Shown here one piece after another: positions 6,510 to 10,874 of a stretch of DNA of 10,874 bases. The stretch is taken from assembly GCA_002104895.1 (NCBI GenBank), contig MCFG01000753.1, forward strand, positions 1-10,874, written 5' to 3'. The notes below the pieces were generated by a model, which was not told the DNA's origin, did no database searches, and worked only from the letters and a program-made list of their open reading frames with translations. The translations under genes were made by a program, and so were the position numbers. The stretch is from Anaeromyces robustus (Eukaryota; Neocallimastigomycota; Neocallimastigomycetes; Neocallimastigales; Neocallimastigaceae). Numbering within the stretch: the first letter of the stretch is position 1; each line of letters begins with the position of its first letter.

Positions 6510-6642
6510 GGTGTAAAACTTTTAGTTAAAATATTTTTCTTTGTGCTTTTATTCTTTTATAACTTTATATATATTAGTAATAATTAATTCATAAGTAGTT
6601 TGAAATACTACAAAGATTAGTTATTATTAATTTTTAATAATT

Positions 6643-6664
6643 AATAAAACTAAATTCTAATAAA
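6643..6664 (+). terminator. AATAAA polyadenylation signals, LTR copy 2
   Basis: Hexamers at 6643-6648 and 6659-6664 match those in copy 1. In a 3' LTR these would end the element A transcript. Confidence 0.35.
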
Positions 6665-6758
6665 ACATATTTTAAATAAAAATAAAATAAAACTTAAAAC
6701 TAAATCTTACTAATATATATATCTCGACACCGACCTTTCAGGTTAACAAAGGAAAGGT

Positions 6759-6847
6759 GTTCTGATATTGCAATAAGTATCTTTTATTTTAAATTTTATT
6801 TTGTTTGTGTTTACTTCAGATTTTGGTGTCAATTGTAATATTGGAAC
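6759..6847 (+). other. U5 hairpin of LTR copy 2
   Basis: 6759-6773 (GTTCTGATATTGCAA) faces 6833-6847 (TTGTAATATTGGAAC). All 15 positions can pair if G-T pairs are allowed: relative to copy 1 the two changes in the 5' arm (C to T, A to G) each turn a Watson-Crick pair into a G-T pair. The fold therefore survives in a part of the LTR that is otherwise quite diverged. Confidence 0.45.
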
Positions 6848-6865
6848 CACCGTTCCGTTACAGAA

Positions 6866-7756
6866 ATGATGATTATTGCCAATCGCTTGGATAAACAACT
6901 CGAACGATTTAATAAACTCACACCCCATTGGAATAATCAAGGCTCAAGAAATCAAAATAAAAATAGAAACTTACCATCCAAGAATCAAAGCAATAATTCT
7001 AACTCCTATTCAACCACTTCTGGCCCTACTAAATCGAGTAAGATATCCGCTGAAGAACGACACCGAAGAATTAAAGAAGGTCTTTGTTTATATTGTGGGA
7101 ACTCTGGTCACCGCCTTATTAATTGCCCTTTACGAAATAAGAAAAACAATGCAAATGTCGCTTCCTTTGAGAAGACATGCAAACTTGATAATGATGGAAA
7201 TGTTAAAGGAATGTTTTCCTTAAACAAGAAATCAATTTCAGCCACTATTCTCGTTGACTCAGGTTCTTATTTAAACCTTATGGACTTCACTTATGCAAAA
7301 GAAAAATCTATACCTTTGACCTTTTGGAACAATGCATCGGGAAAGATCACTGGAATTAATGGTAACAGTTGTAAGATTATCGCAAAAAGCCTTCCAATTA
7401 AACTTACAATTATTAATCATAAATCATTCATAGAGTTCTACATCATCGAATTTGATAAAACGTTCAATTGTATTCTTGGACGAGAATTTTTAAATCAACA
7501 CAATCCTGTAATCAACTTCCATAAAAATACATTGTTATTCTCGTCGGACTATTGTAATAGACATTGTTTAGTTAATATCAATAAAGATACTTCAACCAAA
7601 AATAATACAATATATCTAGTTCTTCTGATTCTTCTAGTCCTTCTAGTCTTCCTGGTTTTTCTAGTTCTTTTGATTTCTCAGGTCCAACCAATATTAACTC
7701 CGTTTATTATCCATCTTTTGAATCTTATAATAATTCAATATTACCGTTGTTGGTAA
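6866..7756 (+). pseudogene. Element B: truncated Gag (CCHC) and protease
   Basis: The ORF begins almost at the LTR edge, in the part of Gag that follows the capsid domain (ANRLDKQLERFN aligns with the ASRIDLRLSTHN region of element A). The capsid and the true start are missing. Residues 74-87 are a CCHC knuckle (CLYCGNSGHRLINC), and the protease has DSG at 131-133 and CILGREFL further on. From about 7613 the ORF reads out of frame: its Leu/Val/Ile-rich tail (LVLLILLVLLVFLV) is an artefact, because the neighbouring frame reads a Ser-rich linker there. It is related to element A's protein but clearly a different family. Not functional. Confidence 0.8.
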
Positions 7757-8023
7757 TCATCACGTCGATATAACTCCGGACTCAAACCCAGTTCTAGCTG
7801 CGAACGCTAACACCAGTAATCCTTCTATCCTTTTCTTTTATATTGACTTCAAAGAGCTGTTTATTGAACAAGAAAATTTTACCTGAACACTTATCATTTG
7901 ACTGCTGTATTGATCTGATCCCTAATTCGAAATTATTCCATAGCCATATCTTCCCACTCACAGAAAAAGAAGATGAGGCTTTAGAATCCAACATCAAAGA
8001 GGACTTAAAAAAATGGTTTTATC
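7615..8023 (+). pseudogene. Element B: protease-RT linker and RT N-terminus, frameshifted
   Basis: The reading frame changes several times here. One frame gives a Ser/Pro-rich linker from 7615 to about 7747. A second frame (about 7749-7883) carries YIDFKELF, the usual 'Y-DF--LF' motif ahead of RT, and runs into TGA at 7884. A third frame (7843-8082) carries LPEHLSFDCCIDLIPNS and IFPLTEKEDEAL, the conserved start of Ty3-type RT. Each piece lines up with its family but in a different frame, so the junctions near 7748, 7878 and 8025 are indel damage. No clean programmed slip site is seen at them. Confidence 0.7.
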
Positions 8024-9100
8024 GTGCCCTCGAAGTCTCCTGCCGGTGCCTCTGTTTTATTCGCTCCAAAAGAAAATGGTGAGCTTCGAATGTGTATTGA
8101 CTATCGTAAGTTAAATGAAATTACTATTCGTGACAGTTTTCCTTTACCTCTAATTGAAGAAATTTTTAATAGAATCGCGGGATCTAAAATTTTTACGAAA
8201 TTAGATCTCCGTTCAGCATATAATCAAATTAGAATACCCAAAGGAGATGAATATAAAACAGCATTTGTTTGTCGCCTCGGACACTTTGAGTATAGAGTAA
8301 TGCCATTTGGACTTAAAAATGCTCCTGCGTGTTTCCAAAGAATGATAAATACCGTGCTGGAAGGTTATTTAAATAAATTTACTTTCGCTTATTTAGATGA
8401 TATTATCATATTTTCAAATACTCTTTCCGAACATCATCAACACGTTCGTTTGGTTCTGGAACGTCTTAAAAAATACCACCTCCATATCAAACTTGAAAAA
8501 TGTGAGTTTGATAAATCTGAAATCAAATTCTTAGGATATTATATCTCTTCTGAGGGATTAAAAATGGACCCTAATAAAATTAATTCTATATTGAACTGGC
8601 CCATTCCAAAATCAATGAAGGAAGAACAATCTTTCCTTGGACTTGCGAACTATTACAGAAGATTTATTAAAAATTTCGCTGATATTTCCCATCCCTTAAA
8701 TGTTCTTACTAGAAAAAGTGTCAAATTTAAATGGTCCCCTGAAACTAATAACTCCTTTGAAAAGTTAAAAACCCTTTTCACTTCTGCACCTATTCTTATA
8801 CACGCTAATCGTAACCTTCAATTTATCGTTGAGGCAGATGCTAGTAATTTCGCTTTAGGCTGCATCCTTTCCCAAGTGAACCCATCTGACAATCTACTCC
8901 ATCCTATTGCTTTTTATTCAAGAGCGTTGTCCCAAACTGAACGTAATTACCCTATTTACGACAAAGAGTTGTTGGCGATTATAGTTGCATTTGAGACTTG
9001 GAGATACTACCTTGAAGGAGCTAAAGAAAAAATAGAGTTATCTCAGATCATCGTAACTTATTATATTTCAAAAAACCTGAACAACTATCGCAAAGACTGA
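8024..9100 (+). pseudogene. Element B: reverse transcriptase and RNase H
   Basis: This is the best preserved block of element B. The RT palm motifs are present in order: CIDYRKLN, LDLRSAYNQI, MPFGLKNAPACFQ, the catalytic YLDD (8390-8401), and FLGYYIS followed by LGLANYYRRFI of the connection. RNase H follows, with its first Asp in EADASN (8837-8839) and Glu in KELLAII. At about 9042 one base appears to be missing, so the rest of this ORF (to 9100) is out of frame and the third RNase H Asp lies in the next frame. The apparent first codon at 8024 is GTG inside the conserved PSKSPAG region, not a start. RT copies element RNA into DNA; this copy cannot be made as one protein. Confidence 0.85.
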
Positions 9101-9696
9101 TTCGTTGGTCCATGTTTTTCACTCGCTTTGATTTTCAGATTGAATATCGCCCTGGGAACCGCGGTGGTAAGCCTGATGCTTTATCTCGCCGCCTTGATTA
9201 TGATAATCATGAACTTGTTCCCGAGGAATGTGTCTTAAAATCTGAAAATTTTTGTTTTACTTCTAAAATCACAATTGAATCAACTTTACAGGACAAAATA
9301 AAAGAATCTTATAAGAACGATCTCTTTTTTATCAAAGTTAAGCAATATTTTGAAAAACCAACCAAGGAAAACTTACCTATACCAACAGTAAACCTGTTAT
9401 CCTTCTCTTCGGGTATCCTTTTTGATCAATCAATTTACATTCCTTCTGACCTTCGCTTAGATATTTTAAAATCTTGTCATGATTCTCCGGTTGCAGGATA
9501 CTTTGGGATTACTAAAACCCTTGAACTAATCTCAAGAAACTATTGGTGGCCCTCTCTCTCTAAAGATGTAAAGAATTTTGTTAAATCGTGTCCTATCTGT
9601 GGCAATTCTAAAAATACAAGTTTTCGAAATACAAATTTTCGAAATGCACCTCCATCTTTCGTAAAAGTGCATTTCGGAAAAAATGGCGCATTATAA
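9043..9696 (+). pseudogene. Element B: RNase H end and integrase N-terminus, truncated
   Basis: This frame opens with SDHRNLLYF (the missing RNase H Asp) and FDFQIEYRPGN...KPDALSRR, the usual end of Ty3-type RNase H. The integrase zinc domain follows: the first His is at 9478-9480 and the two Cys of SCPIC at 9589-9600, but the second His is replaced by Tyr (AGYFG, codon TAC at 9499-9501). After CGNSK (about 9609) the protein runs into a short dispersed repeat and stops at 9694-9696. The integrase catalytic core (D,D-35-E) and C-terminus are absent. The ATG at 9112 is internal. Confidence 0.8.
9612..9695. repeat. Dispersed repeat, copy X, ending the integrase
   Basis: The first 45 bp (9612-9656) recur perfectly at 10060-10104, and both copies then reach a GGCGCAT word (9685 and 10133). 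It is built from 15-bp units GAAATACAAGTTTTC / GAAATACAAATTTTC. It includes a 10-bp hairpin CGAAATGCAC (9640-9649) with GTGCATTTCG (9667-9676), loop 17. It starts inside the integrase fragment and replaces the rest of it, so it probably marks an insertion or a deletion endpoint. Confidence 0.6.
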
Positions 9697-9867
9697 TGTA
9701 ATAATTAAATAAATTAATAAATAAATTATAAAATAAATAAATTGTAAAGTATATAAATTATTAAATAATAATAAATAAATTAATAATAAAAATTAATAAA
9801 AATAAATAATAAATAAATTAATAAATAAAATTAATAAAAAATAAATAAATTTAATTATAAATTAATC
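9697..9867. repeat. AATAAAT-type low-complexity DNA
   Basis: Almost only A and T, with repeated AATAAATT / ATAAATAA words biased to A on the + strand. No gene is visible. Confidence 0.6.
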
Positions 9868-10142
9868 AATATACGCCCCACGTAATTATACGTGACTTAA
9901 AATTTTTTGTAAATTGCAACTTTATTTATTTAATTAATTATTATTTATTTATTTAATTTTTAATGAAATTAAGTGGCTTTAAATAAAAAATATTCAAGCC
10001 ATTTTAAGAAATACAAGTTTTTTAAATACAAATTTTCGAAATACAACTCTCCCTTTACGAAATACAAGTTTTCGAAATACAAATTTTCGAAATGCACCTC
10101 CATCCATCCCTCCATTTCGCAATATGATATGGGGCGCATATT
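9868..10142. mobile_element. Possible 275-bp inverted-repeat (MITE-like) element
   Basis: AATATACGCCCCA (9868-9880) and TGGGGCGCATATT (10130-10142) form 13-bp inverted ends with one mismatch. They are among the few GC-containing words in this part. Just inside the left end is the hairpin CACGTA-ATTA-TACGTG (9879-9894). The interior holds T-rich ATTTATT repeats (9921-9965), opposite in strand bias to the A-rich repeats before 9868, a TGGCTT/AAGCCA hairpin (9974-9979 with 9996-10001) and the 15-bp tandem repeat. No ORF for a transposase and no clear target-site duplication were found, so the element status is tentative. Confidence 0.3.
10003..10104. repeat. 15-bp tandem repeat array
   Basis: Five or so units of GAAATACAA(A/G)TTTTC, one of them lengthened by CTCTCCCTTTAC, ending in GAAATGCACCTCCATC. 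Unit junctions create TTTTCGAAA palindromes. The short ORFs here on both strands (KYKFSKYKFSK and its reverse) merely translate the repeat. Confidence 0.65.
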
Positions 10143-10874
10143 AAATTTTTGCAATGAGGCACATAAAAAATAAATTATGTTAATTTATTTTGTTTATATA
10201 ATTTATTTATTTAATATATTTAGTAATTAATACATTTATTTAATATGAAAGAATTAAACACAACTTCTTCAAAGAATAAAATTATTGTCAGGTGAAAATA
10301 TAAAATAGATGATATGAAACTAATATGTGTAGCAACATATTAGTATATTTAATAATAATAAAATTATTAAATATTAAATTCATATTTTATTAATAATTTT
10401 TATATTTATATTTTATATTTTTTATATTTTTACTAAATATTTTATTTAAAAATTATTCAAATTATTATATTTTTATATATTATTAATATAGTCGAATTAT
10501 ATATTATAATTGATTATATTTATATTGATAATTTATTTTATTAATTATTAAAATTATATAGTTTATATATTATTTATATATTATAATTAATATTATTAAA
10601 ATATTTATATATTAATTATTTGTATATATAATATTATTATATTTATACTATATATTAAATTATATTTTAATATATTATATAATATATTTTATATATACTA
10701 TTAATATTATATTAAATATAAAAATTTATTAATAATAATATTATTAAATAAATGTAAAAGAAAAAGGAAGGACTTTTAAAAATTATTAAAATAAAATAAA
10801 TAAAATAATAAATAAGATATTGAAATACAAAAGATACCATATTTCAACTACAACATAAAAAAAATTTACTCATA
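10143..10874. other. AT-rich gene-free right flank
   Basis: No ORF or RNA gene is supported. From about 10370 to 10740 the sequence is almost exclusively A and T with many chance palindromes. One hairpin with mixed bases stands out at 10319-10344 (listed separately). 10741-10874 is slightly richer in G and C and contains a TTGAAATA/TATTTCAA pairing, but nothing coding. Confidence 0.7.
10319..10344. other. Perfect 10-bp hairpin
   Basis: ACTAATATGT (10319-10328) pairs perfectly with ACATATTAGT (10335-10344) around the loop GTAGCA. An ATAT/ATAT pairing can extend it past a three-base bulge. The role is unknown. Confidence 0.4.

Larger units (their letters stand above)
6148..6862 (+). repeat. 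Long terminal repeat, copy 2 (complete)
   Basis: 715 bp starting TGTAACG and ending CGTTACA, a perfect 7-bp inverted terminal repeat with the canonical TG...CA ends, and preceded by a polypurine tract. It matches copy 1 from 6162 to the end. It carries the same A/B boxes, TATA box, AATAAA signals and U5 hairpin. The 5' bases (GGACCA) and 3' bases (GAAATG) next to it do not match, so it is not a solo LTR with a visible target-site duplication. The first bases after it already belong to the internal gag of another element. Confidence 0.85.

Noticed and set aside
6876-7223. 115-codon forward ORF overlapping the Gag remnant
   Set aside because: It lies in another frame over the CCHC region of element B and has no domain of its own.
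7590-7620. Programmed -1 frameshift between protease and RT in element B
   Set aside because: The direction fits, but the best candidate (CAAAAAT) does not match the X-XXY-YYZ rule, and further unrelated frame breaks follow; decay is simpler.
7613-7756. Leu/Val/Ile-rich segment as a membrane helix
   Set aside because: It is an out-of-frame reading of a Ser-rich linker after a frame change near 7613.
9973-10173. KYKFSKYKFSK-type protein and its antisense
   Set aside because: Both translate the 15-bp tandem repeat; no start context, domain or codon signal.
10360-10740. Numerous A/T palindromes
   Set aside because: In near-pure A/T sequence such palindromes are expected by chance.

Overview
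This window is a very AT-rich eukaryotic repeat region with no recognisable host gene. It is dominated by Ty3/mdg4 (gypsy)-type LTR retrotransposon sequence. The long A/T-only intergenic stretches, Asn/Ser-rich proteins and the style of the Gag, protease and RT suggest an AT-rich fungus, perhaps an early-diverging lineage such as anaerobic chytrids or Glomeromycotina. That placement is inference from style only; other AT-rich eukaryotes are possible.

Layout. 1-1759 is AT-rich flank without genes, except for a structured patch (twin hairpins at 843-947 and a GC-richer island at about 1020-1201). 1760-2438 and 6148-6862 are two direct copies of one long terminal repeat. Each carries a tRNA-like pair of Pol III A and B boxes near its 5' end, a Pol II TATA box, AATAAA signals and a long hairpin close to its 3' end. 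Between them lie a leader of about 1.55 kb (2439-3991; C-over-G-skewed first half, 27-base poly(A), structured second half), one intact 614-codon Gag-protease ORF (3992-5836), a short 3' untranslated stretch and a purine-rich tract next to the second LTR. This unit (element A) has no reverse transcriptase, RNase H or integrase and looks like a non-autonomous 'LTR-gag' element.

Directly after the second LTR, with no leader, lies a different and decayed element (element B, 6863-9608): the end of Gag (CCHC knuckle), protease, RT, RNase H and the start of integrase. It is broken by about five frame changes, truncated at both ends, and has a His-to-Tyr change in the integrase zinc site. Its integrase runs into a short repeat made of 15-bp units; 45 bp of this recurs perfectly about 450 bp downstream, next to a possible 275-bp inverted-repeat element (9868-10142). 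The rest (10150-10874) is nearly pure A/T with isolated hairpins.

How the parts relate: element A encodes capsid and protease but would need RT and integrase supplied in trans. Element B shows that related pol-bearing elements existed in this genome but is itself dead. The missing 5' end of the first LTR, the lack of a target-site duplication, the uneven LTR divergence and the clean LTR-to-internal-gag junction all point to a recombinant or nested locus rather than one simple insertion.
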